NCBI GenBank assembly: GCA_037389465.1 | Contig: JAZARR010000089.1 | Span: 1,550,001-1,614,000 of the forward strand | DNA from: Baylisascaris procyonis | Lineage: Eukaryota; Nematoda; Chromadorea; Rhabditida; Ascarididae | Reading direction: 5' to 3' | Length of the DNA: 64,000 bases | Shown here: piece after piece, positions 25,132 to 38,500 of the stretch | Layout of the letters: every line of letters begins with the position of its first letter | How positions within the stretch are numbered: position 1 is the first letter of the stretch | The notes under the pieces: model-generated | Databases searched by the model: none | Told to the model about the DNA's origin: nothing | Seen by the model: only the letters and a program-made list of their open reading frames with translations | Position numbers and translations under genes: made by a program

Positions 25132-27386
25132 TCGTTGCAATGTTTTGACTTAATGTTATACTAAACAAAACGAATGGAATAGGGTATCGCCTAATGGAAT
25201 ATTATCGTGAATTTGTGCAATAAGCGATTTTTCTATGTTATTTAAAAGAAAAAAAAAGGAGGATGATCCTCTAAAGTCGAAATTCTGAAGGGAAAAAGAA
25301 AGAGTAACTGTTTGCTGTCCAAAATTTTTTCGGAGGCAGTATTATTCAGAAAAAACCCACGGTTAGGTTTTCGAGTAATAGTGTACCGAAAGAAGTCGTA
25401 AGTTAGGTAGATCCCTAAAAGTATCATAGAGAAAGTCGAGAACAGTAGCGCTATCACCATATAGATCCCTGAAATTTTCGTTATTACACTAACATATTTC
25501 TTGAATAATTTGCTGTCTACAACATTCAATAACTTTAAGCTGCATCATAATTTGGTTTATCCTTCTTGTTTCGTCAATTTTTTAAGCGATTATAGATAGA
25601 CAACCGTAGACTAACAAAGTTGCAAACACTTTAGAGCGGATTTGTACGAGCGATAGAGTCAGTCAAAACATATAAATGGGTAGATTGTTGCATATTTTAT
25701 ATTCTATAAGCGATTCATTTAGATGGGTGAATTATCGAGTGGAATTCTAAAAGCGCATATTGTTTCAAATTTTTCATGCGCTTTCCCATTTTCAGTCACA
25801 TTAGTCTTTCACAGCAATTATTGGTTCAGCAACGTAGATCAAAATGTGAGCGTTTTGGATGCATGGATCTCAAGTGCTAGTGCTTAGTAATAGGATCTTG
25901 TTTTATTTTCCGGTTTCGCCATATAATAGGAAAGAAATTGGAGAATTTTTAAAAAAGATTATTTAAAGATAAAGGAAGTTATTTCTTCGACAAAAAGATT
26001 TATGAGGTTCACCTGAAAAGTGGGAACACTTATTCGAAAATCGGGTTTATTCCATATTACGCAGTTGTAGACTATTGCTCAATTGTGGATGAATGGTAGT
26101 GTTAGATTGTCAATCATTATTTATGATGAAAATTGATTGATTGATCGCAGTGAATCAATTATTGATTGACATTATTGCACTATATGGTTGAGAAGATAAG
26201 CGTTTTATGCACTTTTTTTACATTATAGTTGCTTCATCAAGAATATTTGTTCTTGAAAGTCGAACTCTCGTTAATTTTGATCAATTTTGAATCTCGACTT
26301 TATTCCTCTCTCCCTCTCCTTTTCTCCTCCCCTTACTCCTTTCCCATCCCCTCTCTTCTCTTCTCCACATCTTTCATGGGAAAACAATATTTATCTATAA
26401 ATCCGTTCTTCATTAAGATTTATGCCGATTGTTTGTTTTATATCCGTTTGTATATGAACATTAACACAACTCATTCCTAAAAATTTCAATACTCAATTAA
26501 GCTATCTCTCTGGTCTCATTTGTATCGACATTAAATTTCAGCTGAAAATTTTCACATTATTTGATTTGCCAAAGAAATTTATAGTATTTTCACATTTAGT
26601 AAGTGATATGTTAGTTTCACAACAATATAGTAATGCTCTTGATTTAATTAAATTTTTGTTAATTTTACTACACTTTAACTTATTATCTCTGTACTTTACT
26701 TTATTATCTCTCTATTTTACTTTTCATCTCTAAAATCTGTTCAAATTTAGTGTAATTTATTGCGATTAGTTGAAGCGAACTGAATTTCGGTAAGTTTTAA
26801 TTAGTAAAGTGATCGTAGAGGAGTATACAATGAGTAATTGTGATAGTTCGTTTGATCTTGCTATTTCTATACGATCAAATACAAACACACCCGCATATAG
26901 ATCGATAACTAGTTTCAATGAACGTAGTGATTATTGATGTCGTCGTCACTGTCGAGTTCGGTTGTGTTGACTCATAGTTCATTTCTTTGTTTTCTCTCTT
27001 TTTTTTATTATTTTAGTATATATTTTAGTAGAATTTTAGGAATGAATTGATGTTTTGTGTTCGCATTCCTTACATCTTTCCTCAATTACAGATAGAGTTA
27101 ACTGATCGAAAAGAATAGATTTTATTTGCGCATCTTTATACGGCGCTATCAATTCATCATAGTCCCTCATTTGAAGGTAACTTTGCTCGTTTATGCATAT
27201 GTCGTATCTGTACATTCTTCTGAACAACTATAGCTCCAGAACTATTACGGGCGTATACCTGCGGATCCACTAAACCTACTTTTAGACGGATCTTAAAGCT
27301 TCACTTACTTGCCTTCTGAAATACTTCTCAGCAATCGGAATCTGCCTAATTCCTTTAGCGCTTCTGAGGAATATCTTCTGGAATCT

Positions 27387-27389
<3 letters not shown>

Positions 27390-27429
<40 letters not shown>
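27390..27429. repeat. (AT)20 microsatellite
   Basis: Uninterrupted AT dinucleotide run in the annexin A-B spacer. Confidence 0.97.
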
Positions 27430-27432
<3 letters not shown>

Positions 27433-27929
27433 TAATGCAGTAATTACTCCGAATTATTAAACTAGTATTCATTAAATGTTCGTATTTTTAATTACTGTTG
27501 ACTCTGTTTTATATCCGAGTGGTGAAATTGAAATCAAGAATTGAATTATTTTGAATTAAATTGAAATGAACTTACAGAAATAACGATTTTCATAAAAGGT
27601 GCAATTGATTTTCGTTTATACTTTCATTACGCAACAAATGAATCATCCTCTCACAAAATGAACGATGTTCACGTCACCTATAGAACGTTCCTATGAAGGA
27701 AGAGTAGTGCTAACTTTCTTTTGTTGTCTCAAGTAGGACTGACATCGTATAGAGTACCTTTGAAACATTTTTGTACTATTTTATTCCTCGTAATGTGAGG
27801 TTGGTACCCGTGCTTAGCCATTTAGACATGTTTTCTTTAATTGCACTGGTTAGGGAGACAAAACAAAATAGTTTATTTATTCTTTATCAACAATTTGTTT
27901 ATCTAAGTTTTGTAATGTTTTCGCGATTT

Positions 27930-28030
27930 TTTTTGCAATTTTTGCAATTTTGCAATGCAATATATTTTGCAATGAATTTGCAATAAATTGCAGCAAATAC
28001 AATTTGCAATGAATGCAACTTATTGCAAAC
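27930..28030. repeat. TTGCAA-rich cluster upstream of annexin B
   Basis: About nine TGCAA cores, most inside TTTGCAAT, are packed into 100 bases that end about 90 bases before the annexin B ATG. TTGCAA is self-complementary, so the cluster reads alike on both strands. It may be simple-sequence decay or a dense set of protein-binding sites; the position is suggestive only. Confidence 0.6.
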
Positions 28031-28119
28031 TTATTTATTTATTTGCTCATTTTTATAGCTTAAATGCGCATATGTTGTGTTATAAATCATATTAAAAAAT
28101 CAGCTTTTAATTATCATAG

Positions 28120-31100
28120 ATGTCCTACGGTACAATTAAGCCACAACCGAATTTCAATGCGGAGGAAACGGCAAAGAAATTGCACAAGGCGATGAAGGGT
28201 ATCGGATGCAATAAAAGTAAAGTAATCCATGAATTGACGCGTATCGATTGTGCACAACGACAAATTGTAAGTTAATATGTCTATCTGAAACAACTTTTTT
28301 CCTTTACCGTATTTCGGGAACACCTATTTAAGAATACCTAGGAATGTTGCGTAATTCGTGAAATTATCGATGAGGAAAGGTATGGTGTATCGATGAAAAA
28401 GAATACTGTAAAACGATTAGGAGGGATATGGTAGACATACGATATCCTAAGGTTTTTCTTATTTCATTACATCATCAAAGAAATTTTTTTTGCGCAATGG
28501 TATTCATTTAAACAATTCATAACTAATGCATTTTCAGTAAATTTCAAGCAAAGTCAATTTTTGTTTATGAGATCAGAGATCAATATTGAATTTTGCGGTT
28601 CCAGTTGATATGCATTTATAATCTTTTCAACTTAAACGCCTCACCTAAATAAGTCTACTAAAGTTATTTCCGTTGCTTTAAATCTTTCGAATAGAATATA
28701 AATACGGATATTGTATCTTACATAATGAACATAACTAAAAATAAAATTTAATTATTTGAATATAATTTATAAAAGAATCATTCAATTAATTAACTTACCA
28801 TTAATGTAATTTTAAGGTTGCCACTGTATATTCAAGGGAATATGGCTCTGAATTAATAAGCGATCTAAAAAATGAACTTCATGGTGAACTCGAAGACGTT
28901 ATCGTTGCACTTATGATCCCACCTGCGGTTGCCGATGCTCGTGAACTTCGTAAAGCAATAAGTGTATGTCGGTCTCTCTTAGCAATTGCTTTTTTTTCAG
29001 TTATTCAAATAAGTTCAAGCTATCGTTTCTTAAGTTCCCGAACTCATTCTTTCACATAGATGGGGGGGGGGGAGGTACTATTAGTGGGAAACTGTAATGC
29101 ATTCACTGGGAAATTCATCGTTAAGCGGAATTATTGGAAAAGAGTAGCGGTTTGAAATGCTGAATAGCTGATAAAATGATAGAGGCTGGCAGCAATTAGC
29201 GATGCAAGAAACTTTGGTGTACCTTCGACAATATACTATCACTTATATAAACTGGATTGTTGAATAGACTATTAATAATATTTTATTATTACAAAAATAT
29301 GAGTATCATAATTTAAAATAAAATTTTATGATTATGAGAAATAAAAATAATATAAAAAAATGCTTTAAATGCATGTGCTAAATTAACTCAATTTTAAAAT
29401 TTACGCAATTCGATAATCAAGTTTTATTCCTTATTTTCCTATAGGTGTCAGTGTCTTACATCTAGAAAATTACTATTTCTATCAAATGCTATAAACGCAA
29501 ATTATTTTCAGGGAATTGGTACCAACGAGAAGGTTCTTATCGATATCATTTGTTCACGTTCTAATGGAGAATTGATAGAAATTAAACGTGCTTATGAATC
29601 CGAATTCAAACGACTTCTAGAGAGTGACGTTAAGAGTGACACCTCAGGTGACTTCAGACGATTGCTACTCGCACTTCTTGAAACGAAACGAGATTCAAAT
29701 AACCACGTTGATGATCAAAAAGCCTATGAAGTAGGTTTATTAATTTTTTTAAATCTACATTCAAAAATGACGGTAGGGAAATTGAATGAAATTTTCTGAT
29801 ATGTGTAAGTAAAATGATTATCTAGAGCTAATAATAAGCGTAATAAAATTTTTATTTGCTATGATTTTATTCTCTCTATATTTCTAATTAATTTTATTTG
29901 CATATTTTATTGAAAGTTTTAGAATAAAAAAAAAAAGATAAAACAATTTGTAATAAAAAATTCTTTTATTAGTTATTTGAAAAAAGAAATTTTATAATAT
30001 TTATTTAACACTTATTTTGTAATATCGAATGAAATTTTTCGAACAAATTTGTTATGTTAATATTTAAAAAAAATATTTTTATTAGGTAAAAAGAGAAAAT
30101 ATCAAAGAAAAGAACATTTGCAGGATGCTCAAAAGCTTTATGCGGCTGGTGAAAAGAAATGGGGTACCGATGAAGCAACATTCAATGCGATACTCGCTAC
30201 AGAAAGTATTGCACAACTTCGTGCTGTTTTCGATCAGTATAGTGTTATAGCTGGACACGGTATCGAGAAGGCTATCAAGGTTGCTTTCTTTATTCGACGT
30301 TACTTATAGGACCTCTTTATATTTAATCAATTTTTTATGCAAATTTATGCAAATTATTTGTGGCCATATTCTAAAAAAACCTCTCAATTTCCAAATATAT
30401 ATTAAAATATCTAAGACCGATCCAATATTTATTCAGTTAAAGAGAGAAGAAGTTTTTTTAAAAGTTTTCTCTTAGCAGATGTCTCGAAAATTTGAGAAAG
30501 GAATTTTCGCATTATATCATTGAAAATGATTTGAAAAAAAAAGGAGAATATTATGCAATTTTTGGCGCTATTCCAAAATTTACTTTTTCAAATTCAGCAC
30601 TTTGCACATTTCATATATGACTGTAGAAATGATTAATAATTATTTGAGGTTAAAGCTAAGGTGGATAAATTCTTCGCTGACGAATAATGTGTCAAATTGA
30701 GCCAAATCGGTTGTTTTTTTTTAAATAAAAAAACTAGTACCATATTAATACCATTAGATTGAGAGAGGGCGGAAGAGGAGGTGAGGATGAATATCGAATT
30801 TGATGAATATAAGAGGCCATCAAGTGGTCATTTTTTGGTCATTTAGTTCATCTAGTATTTGTTAAACGATTCAAAACAATATTAATAAAATTTTAATTTA
30901 TAGAGTGAATTCAGTGGAGATGCAAAACGAGCTTATCTAACACTCATCGAATGTATTCTCAATAGACCAAGTTATTTTGCAAATCGTATCAATGACGCCA
31001 TAAAGGTAGCTTATATTTACTGTTAATTATCACAAGGTGGTATGCTTTGATTTATCACCGTTCCCAATTACTTCTTCTATACAATCATCCATATAGTCCA

Positions 31101-31908
31101 GAATATGGCAGGGGTTTTATTAAGAGAATACGGTCCATTTAGGAGAGATAGAATAAATTTATTTGAATCTATTATTACAGCTTTTACAACATGTTGTCTT
31201 TAAAAGGCACTAAAAATTGTTAAGGTATTCGTTTATGAAGTAAACAATTTCGTTATATATATGAAAATTTTTGAAATAGCAGCGCAATATTATTGTACTC
31301 TATGAGTTACTAATAGTAATAATTCTATAGGTAACATCCTATTTTTATAAAACGAAATGGAAATGAAGAAGGTATTCCTCCATCCCATTTCCTTTTATTT
31401 CTTTATTATCACATCGGTGGTTTCTGTTGAAATTTTAGTGGCCAAAAAAATATGGCGATTGCTGAGGATTTTTTCGGCCATAATTGAAGAGTATTTGAGA
31501 CTAAGTTGCATTACTATATTACCTTTATTTAGAATTATAATAGAATTAGTCATTATCGTAAAAACTTTTTTTGAAATATTTTATTATAATTTTTCTCTTT
31601 GGAGAATTTTTTTTTTCCAAATTTTTCTATGAAATTTTTTTTCTTTTAATAAAAAATGTAAGGAAGGTTAAACTTTCGATTATAACTTTTTTAGTGTTCC
31701 ATATGAATTTAAAAAAAAATTTTTTTAGGGAATGGGTACCAATGATCGTGAATTAATAACGATAATCGTTCAACGATCGGAATTCGATCTCGCATTGATT
31801 CGTGATCAATATAAAAGAGAATTCAATAAGAAACTTGTTGATGTCGTCCGTTCAGAGTGTTCTGGTAAATATGAGGATTCACTTATTGCAATTATTGAAG
31901 GCAATTAA
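28120..31908 (+). CDS. Annexin B (second tandem annexin)
   Basis: Six exons in the same pattern as its neighbours: 28120-28266, 28817-28963, 29512-29730, 30124-30279, 30904-31005 and 31729-31908. They give 316 residues. Ca2+ loops are GIGC (27-30), GIGT (99-102), EKKWGT (181-186) and GMGT (258-261). The acidic cap residues are kept (KNEL, SDTSG, KSEF, SECSG); in repeat 4 the usual Asp is Glu. The N-terminal tail before repeat 1 is only about 14 residues, four shorter than in annexins A and C, so it offers little room for tail regulation. The ATG follows directly after an acceptor-like TCATAG, consistent with trans-splicing next to the start codon. AATAAA at 31998-32003 lies 90 bases past the stop. 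This is expected to be a Ca2+-dependent phospholipid-binding protein. Introns here are short (493-723 bp; intron 4 is 393 bp and intron 5 is 624-723 bp class). Confidence 0.95.
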
Positions 31909-31997
31909 TTATTGGAATAATTTCTTTTTTTTTAAATTATTGCTTATTTGTTGTTCATTTTTATGTGAAATATTTATTTCAATATAAGACGTAATGA

Positions 31998-32003
31998 AAT
32001 AAA
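31998..32003 (+). other. Polyadenylation signal, annexin B
   Basis: Canonical AATAAA, 90 bases after the annexin B stop codon. Confidence 0.7.
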
Positions 32004-33712
32004 TTGTTATGAAACAATTATGTTAATAATGCATTTAAAGCGTTCATTCGCAAATGTTTATTTTCTTATAATTGTCGATGTTTGTAAGATCTAAGAGACG
32101 ATGCGGCCAATGAATTGTGGTGTTGATGTGATGATCGAAGGGTTGGAAATACACTAGTGAAATGTGCGGGAATCACCTTCAAAGTGGACAACGAAAATCG
32201 GCCTCGAAACGGTTTCATTGCCGCTTGAGTGAATGTATGAAAAAAGTTCGATATTCGAAAAATTTCTTCATATAGGGTTAAAATTTTTAGATTTATTGAC
32301 TCTTTTATGTTTATTGACCTTTATCAATTCAAAGTTTATCACCTCATAAGCTTATCACAACGTGAACGTCTATGATTCGAACAAGCAATTTTTATAATTC
32401 ACATGAAACAGTGCATCTACAGTATGTATGTATAATGTGCTAGAGTATTTCTAAAATCAAAGCATTTATTGTTACGCGTTTCATTTGGTATATTTGCACT
32501 CGCCTACATTTTAGAGCGCTTTATTTAGTGTATTATTATTAAAAATATTAGTGACTTTCGTTCTGCTCAATTATTGATCCATTAAGAAAAAGTTGCAAAA
32601 CGTCTCACCAAATAAAACAGAAAATAAAATTCTTTTTTCTTGTCATTTAAAAGTTTAGAAAAAAATAGAGCGCTCACATAAAATTGTTGGCAGACAGTGT
32701 TGGGTAGGTTGTCAGACAAGTTGTCAGACAATCCATCAGATAAAACGAATTACAGTAGCCATATGGTTGATATTGGATTCGGAAATATTTGGAAGGTTTT
32801 CGAGCGAAAATAATTGTACCTAAAACATCTAAAAGATGATTTTATGAGAGTACTTGATTCATGATGCCCATCCCTCTTGGCACACTATTGACCTTCTTGT
32901 ACCGCATTGCTTTCATTCACTTCGGTCATTCTGCTGCTTGGTGGTCAGTGGTCACATACTTGGTAGTCAAGTAGTCAGCTTTAGTGATACCGATGTTTGC
33001 ACAATTATGTTTTGCTTCATGTTACTAGGTTGTAGGGAGCTGATACATATATGTCTACCAGCCTTCCTCTCTTCGGAATTAAGGTGTACCTAAAGTATTC
33101 GTTATTACGATAATTTAAGGATTTAAATTTGGTGTTTTACTGATATTTGTAATGTTAGTTACAATACTAATTTATACGAGAATTTTTTTTTTCATATATA
33201 TGATGAAAATAAATTTTTAATTATTATTATTTACGAATGTCATTAAATTCTTTTTTTAGAACTCCATTTTTAAAGTTCTCTTTCTTTCGATGAAAGATTT
33301 CATAAAAAATTCTTTTTTTTTTTAAAATAAAAAACCCGCATAAAAATTCTCAAAAAATAAAGTATAAAAAGCTGAATAATATGAATCATTGATGAAATTT
33401 TTCAAAAAAAAAAATCGAATGATTTCTTGATCGTTTCTAAATTTATTTACGCATTAAATAGAATGAAGCATAGAGAAATATCGAATTAAAGTGCAAAATA
33501 ATCTTACTCATCACATTTGATGAGTGTACCATACAATCTATTTGCTTACGTTATGAATTACTGATTTGTTTGCATTCACTATGAGCAAACGATATTTTTG
33601 TTTGATGATTCTGTTTTCAGTTTATGTTGGGAAATGCGAAATTCTTCTTTAATACATCCCAATCTGATTTTTAAATATAGAAGCACAAAATAAAATAAAA
33701 GAGGGATGTAAA

Positions 33713-33753
33713 TAAATAAGGAAATAAATAAATAAATAAATAAATAAATAAAT
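33713..33753. repeat. (AAAT)n microsatellite
   Basis: About ten AAAT units in the annexin B-C spacer. Confidence 0.93.
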
Positions 33754-33903
33754 GTGTTATATATTGTTATAATATGTTATATAATGTTATTAACATGTGT
33801 TATATGTTGATATATTATATAATATATTGTTGATATATTATGTAATATGTGATGTTATATTTTAGCAACGCGAAATTTCCTGAATGTTTTATATTTATAT
33901 ACG

Positions 33904-33906
<3 letters not shown>

Positions 33907-33984
<78 letters not shown>
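33907..33984. repeat. (AT)39 microsatellite
   Basis: Uninterrupted 78-base AT run. It produces spurious IYIYIY frames on both strands. Confidence 0.97.
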
Positions 33985-33987
<3 letters not shown>

Positions 33988-35528
33988 GGAAGGAGAGAAC
34001 TAGGATGATAATATTTCGGTTAGTACTGAAAAATTTGGGACCTCTGTAGGGGAAGTTTTCGGTAAAAACTGTTGCGTTCGGGTAAGTAGGCCGCAGGATT
34101 GGAGAGTATATATATAACACCTTTCATTTAAACCATAGTAAATTGCGCGAAGTTGATTATGCGTTCACAACAATCATAGGAAATTGCGAAACGTAAGCAA
34201 AGCTGAATTATGCTTTAAAATGTATTCACAGCTACTCTACCCATCGTTGCGTTATTTGTGTTTGTATGTGCAAAAATGTGAATAGACTAATACGACGCTG
34301 ATAAGGGAACATTGAAAGAGAATTGATATGACGCATATTTATTTCTGCGTTTTCTCGCTGTTCTGTTTCCATTGTTTCCAATCCGTTGAAAAAAATCCCC
34401 TATTCATTGATGCAATAGAAAGAGGGGGAGGAAGAAGAGATGGATGGAAACAGTTGGGGAGTCTTGTTAGAATTTAGCCAGTAGTAACGACCTTCACATA
34501 TTTTCTGCAGCCCTTACCTTCCCACCTGTCCTTTTGCACCGAAAAAGTTGGATAGTTCCTTCAGAAATAATATTGTGAGACGTCCATCCTAAATTTTTTG
34601 ATCCTATCTTCTCTGTTGGCATTATTTTCATCGCATTTCCCGATGTTTGCGTTTGTTTAAGCTGACGAATAACAGAAACCGCAGTGCAACGAAAAAAGAA
34701 AGCAAACATTTTAAAATACTTTATGTCCTCATAACGTCATGGGGAAAAAAGTACCGTATTTCTGTAATGAGTACCGTATTTCTTCGTTCGTAAGCTCCGC
34801 CCTTCACACTCGTCAAGCGTAAACCTATCCTTAAAGAGTTGTAAATTACCTGATACTTCTTCTCAGGCATTCGGCCTTTGTTGAATATTCGCTCCATCTC
34901 AAATACAGTATTGCCATTAACAGGCTCCTTTGCTCCTCTGGACCTTCAGGTTTCCGTCTTGGCTTTTGAGTGAACGTTTGAGGCTTTGTTGCAAAACTGG
35001 CGCTCTTTTAGAGGGCATTTTCCTCATTGCAAGAGATAAGGATAAATAAAATATAATTTTCCCGAAAGTATGAGAATCTCAAAGCAGATTCTTATAGCGC
35101 TTCGCAACTCTATATTTCTTATGCTTGAAAATGCTTTTTTTTTCACTTTTTCACTGATGATATAGATGCTCAAATTTATTGAAATAAAAGCCTTTATGTC
35201 CCATTTTTTTACGATGGAAGAAAATAGAACAAGTAGGGAAGAGAGGTTCATAGCGGTGGTCGGGCATATTATTGTGGGCGATTTCGAGATTTTAGGCATG
35301 CTAGGTGAAGGTGACCCAAAATACAGTGATTTGTTATTAGCATAGATCGGCTTCTATTTGTTACATATCACATGTGAGCGGATGTAATGCTTCTGAGACG
35401 CTATCTAGCATAGCAGCAATGCATACATATGTTTTTAGAAAAATTGCACGGTATTTGCTAGAATATACGAATTTGCATATAAAACTTATTTTCAGAGTTT
35501 CCAAAATCTCGGGTATAATCGGATCACG

Positions 35529-38500
35529 ATGTCGCATCATCCGTTCGGCGGTACTATTCGGCAACAACCGAATTTCAATCCTGTTCAGACAGCCGAAAAT
35601 TTGAAAGAAGCGATGAAAGGACTGGGATGTGATAAGCATAAAGTACTTCAAGAATTGACACGCATCAATTGTGCTCAACGACAAATTGTAAGTGTTTCCA
35701 CTTTACATAAACCACATATCAGAGAGCACTTCTTCTCGAATATATTTCGCGTAAACGGATATTCCCAACAGCTGCTGCGGAAAATGTATTCAATTTTAAT
35801 AATGTGCATAATTTAAATATTGGCGCCCGCTTATGCCAAAGAAGTTCGCGTAATTCTGAGAAATCAATAAGTTCGAGTACCTTCTTACCTACTGCCTAAC
35901 AACTGTCCGTAGCACCTATGAATATAACATTGTTCGGCTCTATTATGATAAAGCTCTGATAAAATGCAATGCAAAGAGCATATGGCAACTGGTTTGGCAT
36001 ATTTTCAACTACTGACGTTGTTTGGTTTTGTAATTTCTATAGATTTTGGTGGAAAAATTTCGATCACGAAACTAGGGACACATAGAATTATGAATGAACA
36101 GTGAAGCAAATCGCACTAGAAAGTCTGCCTGATGTGCTTTCCTAATTTCGCAAGAAAAGAAACTATTCTTAATAATCATAGCAGAGGTGTTGGATTTTTT
36201 GTCTTAGAGCTATTAGTTGTTAGGAGTAGAAAGGAAAGGCTCTATAATGATCGAGGGGACGTGTCGATATCTATCACTGCGAACGCCGCGGACAATTATG
36301 GCCAGTTGAGTCGTTTGGCCAGAAATAGAGGAGAAACAGTATGGACAAAATTGATAGTGCGAATATGTCCGAATGGATCGATCGTTTATGACCATTATGA
36401 GTGCACCATTATAGGCTAGCGTTTTTTGGTTTCAAATTCCAGTTCAGTTTCATTTAATTTTGTTTATTTACTTCAAATTTCGAAATGGGGAATAAAAATT
36501 GTGTAAGAGATCTCGGTGTTTTTTGGCATTCCAGTAATGCCTCTAAAAAGTTACGTTTTATCATTAAAAAATGCAGAAAACTCACATTTATTGGTGTAGC
36601 TTCTTTATTTCTTCTACGGAGATTTTTTGTGTTTTTTCTGAATTCACAAAATCTCTAACGCTTTCCCCCATTCCTCCATTGCGCTATGAAGTGTACCCCC
36701 CTTAGCTTTTGCATATCAAAGTGCTGGAATTTTTAGTGGAAATTTTCTAACATTCTTATTATGGAACATTTCAGGTGGCTGCGGAGTATATGGCAAGATA
36801 TGGTAGTGACCTGACTCACGATCTAAAGAAAGAGTTACATGGTGATTTCAAGGAGGTAATTCTGGCATTAATGCTTTCACCTGCCGTCTACGATGCAAGA
36901 TACCTTCATAAGGCTGTTTCTGTAAGCATTCTTTAATAACATATATTATTGGACAGATGCTTTTATAGGTGTTAAAATGAGTGCTGACAATGCAGGACTT
37001 TATGTTGACCATTTATTTTGATTTTTATTATAAATATACGTGCTGATAAATGAATTGTTTCCGCACTTGTATTTGTTGATTTTGATTGCATTCATTAAAG
37101 AGTAGGCGCCAAAATGCGTTGGTAAGGTGAGAGAAAGGAAGACTGGGGGGAAGGGGGAGGGGAAGGGTGGGGAGGGAGAAGTGATAGGGAAGAAGGAATG
37201 GAGTTGAAGCCAGAAACGATTTAAGTGAATAGCAGTATTCCGGTAGCGCAATGATTCGGCGCATCTGCCACATGTTTGCGGAAATTCTATAGCTTCAAGA
37301 GTGGTACTTTTCTGAGAGACACGTGAATTTGAGAATAGATCGGTTTTCATTGTCTCATGTAGTTGTTGTGAAGCATATTCAATGTTTGCAATGTGAGAAT
37401 ACGCTTTCGCTTTCGCTTTCGCCGATTATATTCTACCGAATATCAGGAATTTCTTTAGCTCCTAAGGAAAATTTTCTTTCATCTCGACTTGTTTTCCAAA
37501 AACTACAACGATTCTTAGTGCTATAAAAGGTTAAAAATTGCAATAATGGATTACTTTCTTATCTAAGGAACGTAATGTTAGAGCGAACGCCCTTAGGAAT
37601 TGTTTTTTTAAAGATAGAATTGCATTTTATTTACTTCTTTACTTTATTAACAAAGGGAGGAAGGGATTAGAAAATACGAGGGGCTGAAGATTACAAGTGG
37701 AGCTTTTTTATGTGTTCTATCAGCTCCATCCTTTATTCTTACCTAACGACGGTCATTTCAGGGTATTGGTACGAAAGAAAATGTTTTGATTGATATAATC
37801 TGCACTCGTTCAAATGAACAACTAAACGCAATAAAGATGGCCTATGAAGGTGAATATGGCAGATCACTCGATCGAGCCATCAAATGGGATACATCAGGAG
37901 ACTTCGAACGTTTTCTGATTGCTTTACTTCAGGCTAGACGTGACGAAAGTAATCGTGTCAATGAGCGGAAAGCACACGACGTATGTGTTGAATATTTTTT
38001 ACATCTTATTAAATACAGCCTGACCCAATGAGTCTATAGAGTACTCATAAATATTTATGTTTGGTGAGCTTGCACAAATTGGGATACAGTTGGAAGGTGG
38101 GCGAACTATAGATCTGCTCTTGTTCCTTCCATCCTCTTCCCCACCCTCTTCGCAACGATCATGAATGTTATTCGTGTGGTGAACAACATCATCGATTTGC
38201 ATAAGTTAATTTTCTCTTTCGCATTTTTGCAGAGATTGCAGAGATAGAAGAAAAAATGTGGTGGGGGGGGGGGAAGGAAAAAAGACAATCATGCGATGCA
38301 ATGTGATGCAGTTCCGTCGTTTTCATGGAACAGATATCCTTTTAAACGCGAAAGAGAGTTTTTCCCTCAAAAGCATTTTTCCTTCCTTCACAGTCGGTTG
38401 CTAATAACGATTGCAGAAATGGGGCTCCTCCAGTATTCTTATTGATTTGAACTGCTAAAAGCTGCTATTAAGAAATACATTCTGGTTTTATTTAATAAAA

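Larger units (their letters stand above)
24901..28119. other. Annexin A-B intergenic region
   Basis: 3.2 kb holding the annexin A 3' end, an AT microsatellite (27390-27429) and a TTGCAA-rich cluster just before annexin B. A 63-codon minus-strand frame at 27036-27227 has mixed composition but no recognisable domain or splice context, so it is not called. Confidence 0.45.
31909..35528. other. Annexin B-C intergenic region
   Basis: 3.6 kb with the annexin B 3' end, an AAAT tract (33713-33753), a long AT microsatellite (33907-33984) and only short chance frames. An acceptor-like TTTTCAG lies about 35 bases before the annexin C ATG and may be a trans-splice or 5' UTR intron site. Confidence 0.45.

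Noticed and set aside
27036..27227. 63-codon minus-strand frame ending in a Cys-rich tail
   Set aside because: No domain, no splice signals tying it to other exons, and length within chance.
33815..34120. Frames with IYIYIY runs on both strands
   Set aside because: Direct product of the AT microsatellite.
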